In this document: one piece after another, positions 25,482-33,790 of the stretch | Numbering within the stretch: position 1 is the first letter of the stretch | Layout of the letters: every line of letters begins with the position of its first letter | Assembly: GCA_946404865.1 (NCBI GenBank) | Contig: CAMJFC010000001.1 | Coordinates: 62,001-126,000, forward strand | Direction: 5' to 3' | Length of the DNA stretch: 64,000 nucleotides | Origin: an uncultured Prevotellaceae bacterium | GTDB lineage: Bacteria; Bacteroidota; Bacteroidia; Bacteroidales; Bacteroidaceae | Position numbers and translations under genes: made by a program | Notes under the pieces: model-generated | The model's database searches: none | Told to the model about the DNA's origin: nothing | What the model saw: only the letters and a program-made list of their open reading frames with translations

Positions 25482-27290
25482 ATGCAGACGAAGTGCCATT
25501 TTTCTATTTTAATCCACGAACAGGCGAAAAAGTACGGTGCGCGACCCGTTCTCACTTACCGTGAGTTCGGCACCAAGAAATGGAAAACGGTCACATGGAA
25601 TTATTTCTCGCAGCGGGTCAAGCAGGTGTCAAACGCCCTGCTCAATCTCGGTGTGGCTGTACAGGAGAACATCGGTGTGTTCTCACAAAATGCCGTGCAG
25701 TCGCTCTTCTGCGATTTCGGTGCCTTTGGCATCAGAGCCGTCACCATCCCCTTTTATGCCACCTGCAGTGAGGAACAGATTCGGTTCATGATTGCCGACG
25801 CGGGGGTGCGTATCCTCTTTGTCGGCGAACAGGAACAGTACGATAAGGCTTTCCGTGTGTTGGCCCAGTGCCCCAGCATGGAGCGCATCATCGTCTTCGA
25901 CAATCATGTGCACATCAGTCCGCAAGACACCAACACCATCTATTTCGACGACTTCCTCAAACTTGGCGAAGACTATCCGCGTCAGAGCGAAGTTGAGCGC
26001 CGCTGGGCTGAGGCCAACGAGGACGACATCGCCAATATCCTATATACCAGTGGCACCACAGGCGACAGCAAAGGTGTCATCCTCTCATACAGCCAGTATC
26101 ATGCTGCCATGGAGGCCAACGGCAAATGCGTGCCGGTGGGTGAGTCTGACCGGGTGATGAACTTCCTGCCTTTCACCCACGTGTTTGAGCGTGGATGGAC
26201 CTACCTCTGCCTGACCATGGGTGCCCGGCTCATCGTCAATACCAACCCCCGTGAGATACAAGAGGCCATGCGCGAAACGCACCCCACCTGTATGTGCGCC
26301 GTGCCGCGGTTCTGGGAGAAGGTGTATGCCGGTGTGAAAGCCAAAATAGACGGCGCGTCGGGCATGAAAAGGGCTTTGTTTAAGAGCGCGCTCAATACCG
26401 GACGCAAGCACAATATCGAATATCTCAGCAATGGCCGGCGACCCTCTGTGGGACTGGCCATGCGCTATCAGTTCTTCAATAAGACGGTGTTCAGCCTGAT
26501 TCGCAAAGAACTGGGCTTGGAGGATGCGCACTTCTTCCCCACGGCCGGCGCCCGCGTGTCGGAGGAGGTGGAGGAGTTCGTCCACGCCATCGGCATCAAC
26601 ATGATTGTGGGCTACGGACTGACGGAGAGCCTCGCCACTGTGTCGTGCGACCATCTGGGAGAGCCCTACAGTATCGGGTCGGTAGGACGGCCCATCGAGG
26701 GCATCGAGGTGAAAATCGGCGACAATGAGGAAATCTTGCTCAAAGGACCGACCATCACACGCGGTTACTACAAACGGGAGAAGATGACTGCCGACGCATT
26801 CGATGCTGATGGCTTCTTCCACACCGGCGATGCGGGATACATACAGGATGGTGAACTGTTCCTCAAAGAGCGCATCAAAGACCTCTTCAAGACATCGAAC
26901 GGCAAATATATCGCTCCCCAGATGATTGAGGCCAAACTGTTGGTGGATAAGTTTATCGAGCAGGTGGCCATCATTGCCGATGAGAGAAAGTTCGTGTCGG
27001 CTTTGGTCGTGCCCAACTATGAGATGTTGGAGGCATACGCCAAAGAGCATGACATGGAGTTCAGCTCTCGCGAGGAGATGTGCGCCGACTCCAATATCAT
27101 TGAGATGCTCATGGAGCGCATCGAGACCCTCCAACAGGGATTGGCATCGTACGAGACGGTGAAACGCATCACCCTCTTGCCCGAGATGTTCAGCATGGAG
27201 AAAGGTGAACTGACCAACACCCTGAAGATACGGCGCAGTGTGCTCAACAGAAACTATGCTCCGCAAATCGAAGAAATGTACAAAGAATAA
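25482..27290 (+). CDS. fadD: Long-chain acyl-CoA synthetase (AMP-binding)
   Basis: This 602-residue ANL-superfamily ligase activates fatty acids with ATP and joins them to CoA. The P-loop-like YTSGTTGDSKGV is near residue 187, followed by the FLPFTHVFERGW motif, VGYGLTES, HTGDAGYIQDG and the C-terminal KDLFKTSNGKYIAP hinge. The long insert between them and the overall length match the bacterial long-chain class. ATG 25482 (MQTKCHFSILIHEQAKKYG) is used; the open frame extends 11 codons further upstream into the promoter. It lies 3 bp before prfB. Confidence 0.9.
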   Translation: MQTKCHFSILIHEQAKKYGARPVLTYREFGTKKWKTVTWNYFSQRVKQVSNALLNLGVAVQENIGVFSQNAVQSLFCDFGAFGIRAVTIPFYATCSEEQIRFMIADAGVRILFVGEQEQYDKAFRVLAQCPSMERIIVFDNHVHISPQDTNTIYFDDFLKLGEDYPRQSEVERRWAEANEDDIANILYTSGTTGDSKGVILSYSQYHAAMEANGKCVPVGESDRVMNFLPFTHVFERGWTYLCLTMGARLIVNTNPREIQEAMRETHPTCMCAVPRFWEKVYAGVKAKIDGASGMKRALFKSALNTGRKHNIEYLSNGRRPSVGLAMRYQFFNKTVFSLIRKELGLEDAHFFPTAGARVSEEVEEFVHAIGINMIVGYGLTESLATVSCDHLGEPYSIGSVGRPIEGIEVKIGDNEEILLKGPTITRGYYKREKMTADAFDADGFFHTGDAGYIQDGELFLKERIKDLFKTSNGKYIAPQMIEAKLLVDKFIEQVAIIADERKFVSALVVPNYEMLEAYAKEHDMEFSSREEMCADSNIIEMLMERIETLQQGLASYETVKRITLLPEMFSMEKGELTNTLKIRRSVLNRNYAPQIEEMYKE

Positions 27291-27293
27291 TCT

Positions 27294-28412
27294 ATGATTA
27301 CAAGCGACCAACTGAAGGATGTGCTGGAACGGGCCGAGGCTCTGCACCGCTATCTTGACATCGATAAGAAACAATTGGAATTTGAGGAGGAGGAGCTTCG
27401 CACGCAGGCACCTGATTTCTGGGAAGACCCGAAACGGGCGCAGGCGCAGATGAAAAAGGTGAAAGACATCAAACGGTGGCTTGATGGATACAAGGAGGCG
27501 CGCGACCGTGCCGACGAATTGCAGTTGGCTTTCGACTTCTACCACGATGAGATGGTGACCGAAGAGGAGGTGGACAATGATTATGCCGCCGCCATTAAAG
27601 CCATCGAAGACCTGGAACTGAAGAATATGCTTCGACAGAAAGAAGACCCTATGGACTGTGTGCTGAAAATCAACAGCGGTGCTGGAGGTACGGAGAGCCA
27701 GGACTGGGCGCAGATGCTCATGCGTATGTATATGCGGTGGGCCGAGGCTCACGGATATAAGGTGACGGTGAGCAACCTGCAGGACGGCGACGAGGCGGGC
27801 ATCAAGAGCGTGACGATGGAGATTGAGGGCGGTGAGTATGCTTATGGATACCTCAAAAGCGAGAATGGCGTACACCGGTTGGTGCGCGTGTCGCCCTTCA
27901 ATGCGCAAGGCAAGCGGATGACCAGCTTTGCCAGTGTCTTCGTGTCACCCCTTGTAGATGACACCATCGAGGTCTATGTTGATCCGGCCAAATTGTCATG
28001 GGACACGTTCCGAAGCAGTGGCGCCGGCGGACAGAACGTCAACAAGGTGGAGTCGGGCGTACGCTTGCGCTATTGGTACACCGACCCCGATACGGGTGAG
28101 GAGGAGGAAATCCTCATTGAAAACACAGAGACGCGCGACCAACCGAAAAACAAGGAGAAAGCTTTACTGCTGTTGAAGTCGCAGCTCTACGACCGTGCCA
28201 TGAAAAAACGGCTCGAGGCTCAAGCCAAAATCGAGGCGGGCAAGAAAAAGATAGAGTGGGGCAGTCAGATCCGAAGCTACGTGTTTGACGACCGGCGGGT
28301 GAAAGACCATCGCACCAATTATCAGACCTCGGATGTCGATGCGGTGATGGATGGCAAACTCGACGGTTTCATCAAAGCCTACCTCATGGAATTTCCCACC
28401 ACCGAGGCGTAG
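27294..28412 (+). CDS. prfB: Peptide chain release factor 2, without programmed frameshift
   Basis: This 372-residue RF2 ends translation at UGA/UAA. The tripeptide anticodon SPF is near residues 201-203 (VRVSPFNAQG) and GGQ is at 245-247 (SGAGGQNVNKVES), where the Gln is the usual site of methylation. The N-terminus HRYLDIDKKQ aligns with E. coli RF2, where a +1 frameshift at CUU-UGA is needed. Here the DNA reads tat ctt gac, with no extra T and no in-frame UGA, so translation is continuous. It starts 3 bp after fadD. Confidence 0.95.
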   Translation: MITSDQLKDVLERAEALHRYLDIDKKQLEFEEEELRTQAPDFWEDPKRAQAQMKKVKDIKRWLDGYKEARDRADELQLAFDFYHDEMVTEEEVDNDYAAAIKAIEDLELKNMLRQKEDPMDCVLKINSGAGGTESQDWAQMLMRMYMRWAEAHGYKVTVSNLQDGDEAGIKSVTMEIEGGEYAYGYLKSENGVHRLVRVSPFNAQGKRMTSFASVFVSPLVDDTIEVYVDPAKLSWDTFRSSGAGGQNVNKVESGVRLRYWYTDPDTGEEEEILIENTETRDQPKNKEKALLLLKSQLYDRAMKKRLEAQAKIEAGKKKIEWGSQIRSYVFDDRRVKDHRTNYQTSDVDAVMDGKLDGFIKAYLMEFPTTEA

Positions 28413-28467
28413 TTCTATTCTATAGCCTCCTTTAGTACCTTAAGAATATTTCCAAAAACCTAATAAT

Positions 28468-28617
28468 ATGAGCAACAAACAAAGAAAAAACGCAAAGATT
28501 GCTGCGCGTGAAAAACGCGAGCAACAGCAAGGGAGTAATGTGGTGAAATGGATTTTTGGCGTGCTGGTGCTTCTGGCCATCGGTTTCGCTTGCTATTCCA
28601 TCTGGCTTGCCTCTTGA
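28468..28617 (+). CDS. 49-residue single-pass membrane protein
   Basis: This short ORF has a strongly basic, Gln-rich N-terminus (MSNKQRKNAKIAAREKREQQQ) and one hydrophobic helix (WIFGVLVLLAIGFACYSIWLA). It starts at ATG 28468, 56 bp after prfB, and stops 2 bp before the ATG of the CYTH gene, so it is probably co-transcribed with both. Charge and layout suggest an N-in inner-membrane anchor. No function is recognised. Confidence 0.6.
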   Translation: MSNKQRKNAKIAAREKREQQQGSNVVKWIFGVLVLLAIGFACYSIWLAS

Positions 28618-28619
28618 GT

Positions 28620-29120
28620 ATGAGCGGTCTGGAGATAGAACGCAAGTTCCTTGTCAAAAAAGGCATCGACTTCAAAAGCCGTGCCTATGCCTCCTACCAT
28701 ATCCGTCAGGCTTATATGCCTTGTCAGAGCGCTACCGTGCGAATACGTGTGCGCGACAACCAGGCCTTCCTCACCATCAAAGGGCCTTCGCGCAATGGCG
28801 GCATGACCCGTTACGAGTTTGAAAAGGAAATCACACGCGACGAGGCGGAACACCTGCTGGAACTCTGTGAGCCCGGTATGATAGACAAACGGCGCTATCT
28901 GGTGAAATCGGGCGACCACACCTTCGAGGTGGACGAGTTCTACGGCGCCAACGAAGGCTTGGTCATGGCCGAGGTGGAACTGCATGGCGAGGATGAGGTT
29001 TATGAGCAACCCGACTTCATCGGTATGGAAGTGACGGGCGACCGCCGTTTCTACAACTCGCACCTGCGTCGTGCACCCTTCAGTGTCTGGCGCGCCACAC
29101 TACCAGAAGAATACCGATAA
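28620..29120 (+). CDS. CYTH-domain triphosphatase-like protein
   Basis: This 166-residue protein has the CYTH signature ExExK at residues 5-9 (EIERK). Charged beta-strands that line the tunnel follow: VRIRVRDNQAFLTIKG, TRYEFEKEIT, FEVDEFYGANEGLVMAEVEL. CYTH enzymes usually hydrolyse inorganic triphosphate or other triphosphates with a divalent metal; the substrate here is not known. Start ATG 28620 (MSGLEIERKF) matches the family; an in-frame upstream frame at 28548 would overlap the 49-residue gene. Its 3' end overlaps the convergent VanZ-like gene by 41 bp. Confidence 0.88.
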   Translation: MSGLEIERKFLVKKGIDFKSRAYASYHIRQAYMPCQSATVRIRVRDNQAFLTIKGPSRNGGMTRYEFEKEITRDEAEHLLELCEPGMIDKRRYLVKSGDHTFEVDEFYGANEGLVMAEVELHGEDEVYEQPDFIGMEVTGDRRFYNSHLRRAPFSVWRATLPEEYR

Positions 29121-29472
29121 GAGCGGCTAAGGTGCAGCCTGTGGTGTTGGCGGCAAAGTCCAACCACTCACCACTGCGGCGCCCTCCTGTGCAGTAGGCT
29201 TGCAGCAGTTCGATGACACCGCTCATCAGCACAGGGGCGAGCCATGCTCCTACAAATAATTTGCGTCCGTCGGCACGTTGGTGCCGGCGGATGTATTCTA
29301 TCCATATCACCAGACATGTGCCCAAATACATCACCGTATGTTCCCATTTGTCGATGTATTGGATGCTGTCGAGCGGGGTGGAGGGAGGCGTGCAGAAACA
29401 AAGCACCCAGATGGCGGCGATGAGCACGCATGAGAGGGGGTAAGAAGTGACAATATGACGCAAATAGCGCAT
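29080..29472 (-). CDS. VanZ-like membrane protein
   Basis: This 130-residue protein has four predicted helices and the VanZ-type motif DKWEHTVMYLGTCLVIWIEY followed by VLMSGVIELLQAYCTGGRRSGEWLDFAANTTG. The Glu in IELLQ and the Asp in WLDFAANTTG are the typical conserved acidic positions. VanZ-like proteins are linked to teicoplanin resistance in enterococci, but most chromosomal homologues have no known role. It converges on, and overlaps by 41 bp, the CYTH gene. A TACCTTTG box on this strand lies 29 bp before its start. Confidence 0.85.
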   Translation of the reverse strand: MRYLRHIVTSYPLSCVLIAAIWVLCFCTPPSTPLDSIQYIDKWEHTVMYLGTCLVIWIEYIRRHQRADGRKLFVGAWLAPVLMSGVIELLQAYCTGGRRSGEWLDFAANTTGCTLAALIGILLVVWRARH

Positions 29473-29500
29473 TTTTGCTGATGATTTTTGAATTTTTCGG

Positions 29501-29508
29501 CAAAGGTA
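29501..29508 (-). promoter_or_regulatory. Predicted -7 box TACCTTTG for the VanZ-like gene
   Basis: Reads caaaggta on the plus strand; fits TAnnTTTG and lies just upstream of the start at 29472. Confidence 0.5.
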
Positions 29509-29552
29509 ATGATTATCTCCGCATTTTTAGCCCAGATAATACTATTTTTTCG

Positions 29553-29560
29553 TAATTTTG
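29553..29560 (+). promoter_or_regulatory. Predicted -7 box TAATTTTG for the first NSS transporter
   Basis: Fits TAnnTTTG, about 60 bp before the ATG at 29622. It stands back to back with the VanZ promoter at 29501-29508. Confidence 0.5.
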
Positions 29561-29621
29561 CCGCTTGTTAAATGATTCAACTCCAAATCATGGAATGGGG
29601 TAGAATAATCATTTTGAATCT

Positions 29622-30989
29622 ATGGCAAAGACAAGCAGGGCCAGTTTTGGCAGTAAATTAGGTATTATCCTGGCAACGGCGGGCTCCGCTGTGGGGTTGG
29701 GTAATATATGGCGTTTCCCCTATATGGCGGGCGAGAACGGCGGCGCGGCGTTTATCTTCGTGTACATTGCTTGTGTACTGGTGTTGGGCATCCCTTGTAT
29801 GGTGAGCGAGTTGATTATCGGTCGCAGGGGCGCTGCTAACACCGCGCGGGCATACAGCAATGTGGGCAAAGGGTCGATGTGGAAGTGCGTCGGTTATTTA
29901 GGGGTGCTCACAGGTTTCCTCATCACGGGCTATTATGCGGTGGTGTCGGGTTGGTGTCTGGAGTACATCTACGGTTCGGCTACGCAACAGATTGGTACCG
30001 ACAAGGCGGCCATCGGACAGTATTTCGATGATTTCGCTGCCGACCCCGTTCGTCCTGTGGTGTGGGCGGCGGCTTTCCTCCTCATCACTCACTTCGTCAT
30101 CGTACGTGGTGTGCGCAATGGCATCGAGAAAGCGTCGAAGGTGCTCATGCCCACGCTCTTTATCTTGTTGCTGTTTGTGGTCGTGGCCTCGTGTCTCCTT
30201 CCCGATGCAGAAAAAGGCATAGCTTTCCTTTTCCACCCTGATTTTGACAAATTAGACGGGAAGATGTTTCTCGGTGCGCTGGGACAGTCGTTCTATTCGC
30301 TGAGCATCGCCATGGGGTGCATCTGCACCTATGCCTCGTATTACAGCCGCGACACGCATCTGATGAAATCGGCTGTGCAAATCAGTGTCATTGACTGTCT
30401 GGTGGCCATCCTGGCTGGCCTGATGATCTTCCCCGCAGCTTTTTCCGTGGGGGTTGAGCCCGATGCGGGTCCTTCGCTGCTGTTCAAAACACTGCCCAAT
30501 GTGTTTCATCAGGCCTTTTTGTCGATGCCCGTAGTGGGATATATCATATCGTTGCTCTTCTATGCCTTGCTGTCGTTGGCGGCACTGACCTCGCTCATCT
30601 CACTGCATGAGGTGAGCACGGCTTTCTTTGAGGAGGAGTTGCATCTCACACGGAAGAAGGCCGCATGGATTGTCACCATCACCACCGCGGTGATAGGCAT
30701 GTTCTGCTCTTTCTCACTCGGTGCTTTTGACGGACTCTCACTCTTCGGCTTGCCGTTGTTAAGTATCTTCGATTTCGTCACGGGTCAGATATTCCTGCCT
30801 ATCGGCGGTTTCCTCACCTGCATCTTCTTAGGGTGGTATGTGCCCAAGCAGGACGTGCGTGATGAGTTCACCAATGGTGGCACGCTGCGTGGTTCCCTCT
30901 TTGCAGCCTATCTCTTCCTCATCCGTTTCGTCTGCCCCCTTTGCATCCTGGCAGTCTTCCTCCACCAATTAGGCGTCTTTAATATTTGA
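29622..30989 (+). CDS. Neurotransmitter:sodium symporter family transporter (first of pair)
   Basis: This 455-residue, ~11-12 helix inner-membrane protein starts with the NSS signature FGSKLGIILATAGSAVGLGNIWRFPYMAGENGGAAF (helix 1 with the sodium and substrate unwound site). It has the family-typical ISLHEVSTAFF region in helix 8. Members import amino acids or related amines with Na+; the substrate cannot be read here. The next NSS gene (31107) is a close paralogue in the same direction, separated only by a 10-bp tandem repeat zone. Confidence 0.9.
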   Translation: MAKTSRASFGSKLGIILATAGSAVGLGNIWRFPYMAGENGGAAFIFVYIACVLVLGIPCMVSELIIGRRGAANTARAYSNVGKGSMWKCVGYLGVLTGFLITGYYAVVSGWCLEYIYGSATQQIGTDKAAIGQYFDDFAADPVRPVVWAAAFLLITHFVIVRGVRNGIEKASKVLMPTLFILLLFVVVASCLLPDAEKGIAFLFHPDFDKLDGKMFLGALGQSFYSLSIAMGCICTYASYYSRDTHLMKSAVQISVIDCLVAILAGLMIFPAAFSVGVEPDAGPSLLFKTLPNVFHQAFLSMPVVGYIISLLFYALLSLAALTSLISLHEVSTAFFEEELHLTRKKAAWIVTITTAVIGMFCSFSLGAFDGLSLFGLPLLSIFDFVTGQIFLPIGGFLTCIFLGWYVPKQDVRDEFTNGGTLRGSLFAAYLFLIRFVCPLCILAVFLHQLGVFNI

Positions 30990-31100
30990 TTTCTCCCTTT
31001 ATCTTCCTCTATCTCCTTTTATCTCCCTCTATCTCCTTTTATCTCCCTCTATCTCCTTTTATCTCCCTCTATCTCCCACTAACTCCTTTTAACTCCCCTA
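30990..31100 (+). repeat. 10-bp tandem repeat between the NSS genes
   Basis: Alternating units tatctccttt and tatctccctc repeat with a 10-bp period, degrading at both ends. The zone fills almost the whole gap between the two transporter genes. Confidence 0.85.
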
Positions 31101-31106
31101 TACCCT

Positions 31107-32462
31107 ATGACCGACCGCGGACATTTCAATACACGTTTAGGTATCATTCTGGCTACAGCCGGTTCGGCAGTCGGATTGGGCAATATTTGGCGTTTCCCGT
31201 TTATGACGGGTCAGAATGGTGGCGCCGCTTTTATCCTCATCTATCTGGGTTGTGTCTTCCTCTTAGGCATTCCCGGCATGGTGGCCGAGTTTATCATCGG
31301 GCGTCAGTCGGGCACCAATGCTGCCCGTGCCTACCATTCCTTGGCGGGACGCACACCATGGGCTGTCACCGGTTTTCTTGGTGTTGTCACCTCAATGATT
31401 ATTCTGGGGTTCTATGCTGTGGTGGCTGGTTGGTGCATTCAGTATCTCATGGTGTCACTGGGTGGACAATTGCAAGGCGATGCGGGTGCGGTGGCAGACT
31501 ATTTCACCTCGTTTTCCTCGAATCCATGGAAACCTGCGTTGTGGGCCGTCGGTTTCATCGTCATCACCCATTTTGTCGTTGTCAAGGGTGTTCGCCATGG
31601 CATTGAGCGTGCTTCGAAACTGATGATGCCTGTCCTTTTGGTGTTGCTGTTGGTCATCGTGGCTGCTTCGTGTATGCTCCCCGGCGCAGGGGCTGGCATC
31701 GAGTTCTTGTTGAAGCCCGATTTCTCCAAACTCTCCGGCAGCGTGTTCCTGGAGGCGTTGGGACAGGCGTTCTTCTCTCTCAGTCTCGGCACGGCTTGTC
31801 TTTGTACGTACGCCTCGTATTTTAATAAGAAAACCCGTTTGGCTCGTTCTGCCACGCAAATCGCGTTGCTCGACTCGTTCATCGCCATCCTCGCCGGACT
31901 GATGATTTTCCCGGCGGCTTTCTCTGTAGGTGTCAATCCCGATTCCGGACCGTCGCTCATCTTTATCACCCTGCCCAATGTGTTTCAACAAGCTTTCGCT
32001 GCTGTGCCTGTGCTGGGATATGTGATCTCCGTGTTGTTCTATGCGCTTTTGGCGTTGGCCGCCCTCACCTCAACCATTTCTATGCATGAGATTGGCACGG
32101 CGTTCTTCCATGAGGAGTTGCACATCTCACGACGGGCTGGCGCATGGATCGTCACGGTTCTCTGTAGCGTCATCGGGGGGTTGTGCTCGCTCTCAATGGG
32201 GGCTGTCGATGGATTGACCATCGCAGGACAGACGTTGCTCGATTTCTGCGACGGGCTCACAGCGCAGATTCTGTTGCCGCTCGGCTCGTTGCTCACTTGT
32301 CTGTTCGTGGGGTGGTTCCTGCCGCGCCATATCGTTTCCGACCAGTTGACGAACTGGGGTGAGAATGGCAAAGGCTATTATCACATCTTCTTGTTCTTGG
32401 TGCGCTGCGTATGCCCCTTGTGCATCCTGGCGGTATTCCTTCATCAGTTGGGCGTCATCTAA
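31107..32462 (+). CDS. Neurotransmitter:sodium symporter family transporter (second of pair)
   Basis: This 451-residue paralogue of the preceding transporter shares the same opening (FNTRLGIILATAGSAVGLGNIWRFPFMTGQNGGAAF) and the same ending (CPLCILAVFLHQLGV). Helix 8 reads ISMHEIGTAFF. It is probably a Na+-coupled amino-acid-type importer; differences around helices 3 and 8 suggest a different substrate from the first copy. It is 12 bp before the helix-hairpin-helix gene. Confidence 0.9.
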   Translation: MTDRGHFNTRLGIILATAGSAVGLGNIWRFPFMTGQNGGAAFILIYLGCVFLLGIPGMVAEFIIGRQSGTNAARAYHSLAGRTPWAVTGFLGVVTSMIILGFYAVVAGWCIQYLMVSLGGQLQGDAGAVADYFTSFSSNPWKPALWAVGFIVITHFVVVKGVRHGIERASKLMMPVLLVLLLVIVAASCMLPGAGAGIEFLLKPDFSKLSGSVFLEALGQAFFSLSLGTACLCTYASYFNKKTRLARSATQIALLDSFIAILAGLMIFPAAFSVGVNPDSGPSLIFITLPNVFQQAFAAVPVLGYVISVLFYALLALAALTSTISMHEIGTAFFHEELHISRRAGAWIVTVLCSVIGGLCSLSMGAVDGLTIAGQTLLDFCDGLTAQILLPLGSLLTCLFVGWFLPRHIVSDQLTNWGENGKGYYHIFLFLVRCVCPLCILAVFLHQLGVI

Positions 32463-32474
32463 CATCATGCGGCT

Positions 32475-33410
32475 ATGTCGTGGAAGGAGTTTCTCTATTT
32501 TCAGAAGTCCGACAGGCGTGTACTCACAGTGATTGTCGTGGTCATGGCGGTGGCATTGTCGGTGTCATATCTCGTGGGCGGCGGTAAAGATACCACCACC
32601 GTCACCGAAGAAGACTCTATCGCGGTGGCACCGGTAGGATACGGTGGCTATGACAGTACACGTCACAGGCAGTGGAAAGGTCAGAAACGTGGCTATACCC
32701 CACGGCCTCCGAAGTATTATCAGGTAGAGGGGCGTGTGGCTGAACTGTTTGAGTTCGACCCCAATACAGCCGATAGCACGCAGTTGTTGCGTCTGGGCTT
32801 GCAACCCTGGCAGGTGAGGAACATCTATCGGTACAGGGCAAAAGGGGGTGTCTATCGTCAACCGGAAGACTTCGCACGGCTATACGGACTGACAGTGAAG
32901 CAGTACAAGGAATTGGAACCGTATATCCGTATCTCTGGGGAGTATGCGCCGGCCGCCACGTTGGTGCCCGAACGTGAAACCTATGTACGCGATACGCTCG
33001 CCCGTCCGTTGAAGTTGCAGCCGGGCGAGCACATCACGCTCAATGGTGCCGACACCACCATGCTGAAAAAAGTGCCTGGCGTGGGCAGCGGTTTCGCCCG
33101 CCGCATCATTCGTTACGGTCAACAACTCGGCGGTTATTACAGCGTGGAACAGTTGCGTGAGATTGAGGGCTTCCCTGTCGATGCCATCCCGTATTTCGTT
33201 ATCGGCGACATCCGTTTGCGCAAGATCAATGTGAATAAGATGAGTGTGAACGAGATGAAGCAGCACCCTTACCTCAGCTTTTATCAGGCCCGTGCCATCG
33301 AGGATTACCGCCGCCTGAATGGCCCTTTGAAGAGTTTAGACGATTTGCGCCTGCACAAAGACTTCCCCCCCGAAGCCATCGAACGCCTGTCGCCCTATGT
33401 GGAGTTCTGA
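32475..33410 (+). CDS. Membrane-anchored helix-hairpin-helix (ComEA-like) protein
   Basis: This 311-residue protein has an N-terminal TM helix (VLTVIVVVMAVALSVSYLV), a flexible Tyr/Gly/Arg-rich linker, then three HhH-type modules. These read FDPNTADSTQLLRLGLQPWQVRNIYRYRAKGG at about 94-125, LNGADTTMLKKVPGVGSGFARRIIRYG at about 193-219, and INVNKMSVNEMKQHPYLSFYQARAIEDYR near 252-280. HhH modules bind DNA backbone without sequence preference; ComEA homologues bind DNA at the cell surface during uptake, but here a role in uptake is only a possibility. It ends about 37 bp before a terminator shared with the tRNA. Confidence 0.85.
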   Translation: MSWKEFLYFQKSDRRVLTVIVVVMAVALSVSYLVGGGKDTTTVTEEDSIAVAPVGYGGYDSTRHRQWKGQKRGYTPRPPKYYQVEGRVAELFEFDPNTADSTQLLRLGLQPWQVRNIYRYRAKGGVYRQPEDFARLYGLTVKQYKELEPYIRISGEYAPAATLVPERETYVRDTLARPLKLQPGEHITLNGADTTMLKKVPGVGSGFARRIIRYGQQLGGYYSVEQLREIEGFPVDAIPYFVIGDIRLRKINVNKMSVNEMKQHPYLSFYQARAIEDYRRLNGPLKSLDDLRLHKDFPPEAIERLSPYVEF

Positions 33411-33446
33411 AGAATATAGAGTATTTGGCATACCTTACGCCCATCA

Positions 33447-33476
33447 AAAAAGCAGGACCATTGTCCTGCTTCTTTA
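33447..33476. terminator. Bidirectional hairpin terminator
   Basis: The stem agcaggac/gtcctgct is flanked by a run of six A on the left (T-run on the minus strand) and cttctttaa on the right. It serves tRNA-Pro on the minus strand and possibly the HhH gene on the plus strand. Confidence 0.75.
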
Positions 33477-33483
33477 AGCCTTT

Positions 33484-33559
33484 TGGTCGGGATGAGGCGA
33501 CTCGAACGCCCGACCCCTACGTCCCGAACGTAGTGCGCTACCAACTGCGCTACATCCCG
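33484..33559 (-). tRNA. tRNA-Pro (anticodon CGG), CCA encoded
   Basis: On the minus strand the acceptor stem CGGGATG pairs with CATCCCG, and the D-arm is GCGC AGTTGGTA GCGC. The anticodon arm is CTACG-TTCGGGA-CGTAG (anticodon CGG, reads CCG), and the T-arm contains GTTCGAGTC. The discriminator A is followed by an encoded CCA at 33486-33484. The plus-strand open frame over this region is not a gene. Confidence 0.95.
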
Positions 33560-33666
33560 ATAGCCCCCGATTTCTCGAAAAGCGGTGCAAAGTTAGGACT
33601 TTTTCACCATACTGACAAATTTTCGGCTATATTTCTTTTGAAAAAGTTGTTAGGCGCTTTCGCTAT

Positions 33667-33701
33667 ATGATAAATGATAAATGCGAAATGAGAAATGAAG
33701 A
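33667..33701 (+). repeat. 7-bp tandem repeat (atgataa/atgagaa), 5 units
   Basis: Units atgataa, atgataa, atgcgaa, atgagaa, atgaaga lie in the gap between tRNA-Pro and murF. This 230-bp gap otherwise holds only the palindrome at 33717-33750 and two copies of a phrase tcacaaagctcaaag. Confidence 0.75.
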
Positions 33702-33716
33702 GTTCGAGAAATCTTT

Positions 33717-33750
33717 CAAGTAGGGACGCGGCGTGCCGCGTCCCTACTTG
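33717..33750. repeat. REP-like palindrome (16-bp arms)
   Basis: CAAGTAGGGACGCGGC and GCCGCGTCCCTACTTG are separated by GT. It is the longest, perfect member of the family seen also at 4281-4304, 41305-41325 and 49300-49327. It lies 41 bp beyond the end of murF. Confidence 0.85.
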
Positions 33751-33790
33751 GTAATCACAAAGCTCAAAGTATTGAGAGCAATCACAAAGC

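Noticed and set aside
27294..27380. Programmed frameshift in prfB
   Set aside because: The frame is continuous through the usual site; there is no in-frame UGA.
26085..27908. 607-codon minus-strand open frame
   Set aside because: It lies wholly antisense to fadD and prfB, both of which have clear family motifs; the translation is His/Leu-rich with no domain.
33425..33670. 81-codon plus-strand open frame
   Set aside because: It covers the terminator and tRNA-Pro on the other strand; no protein features.
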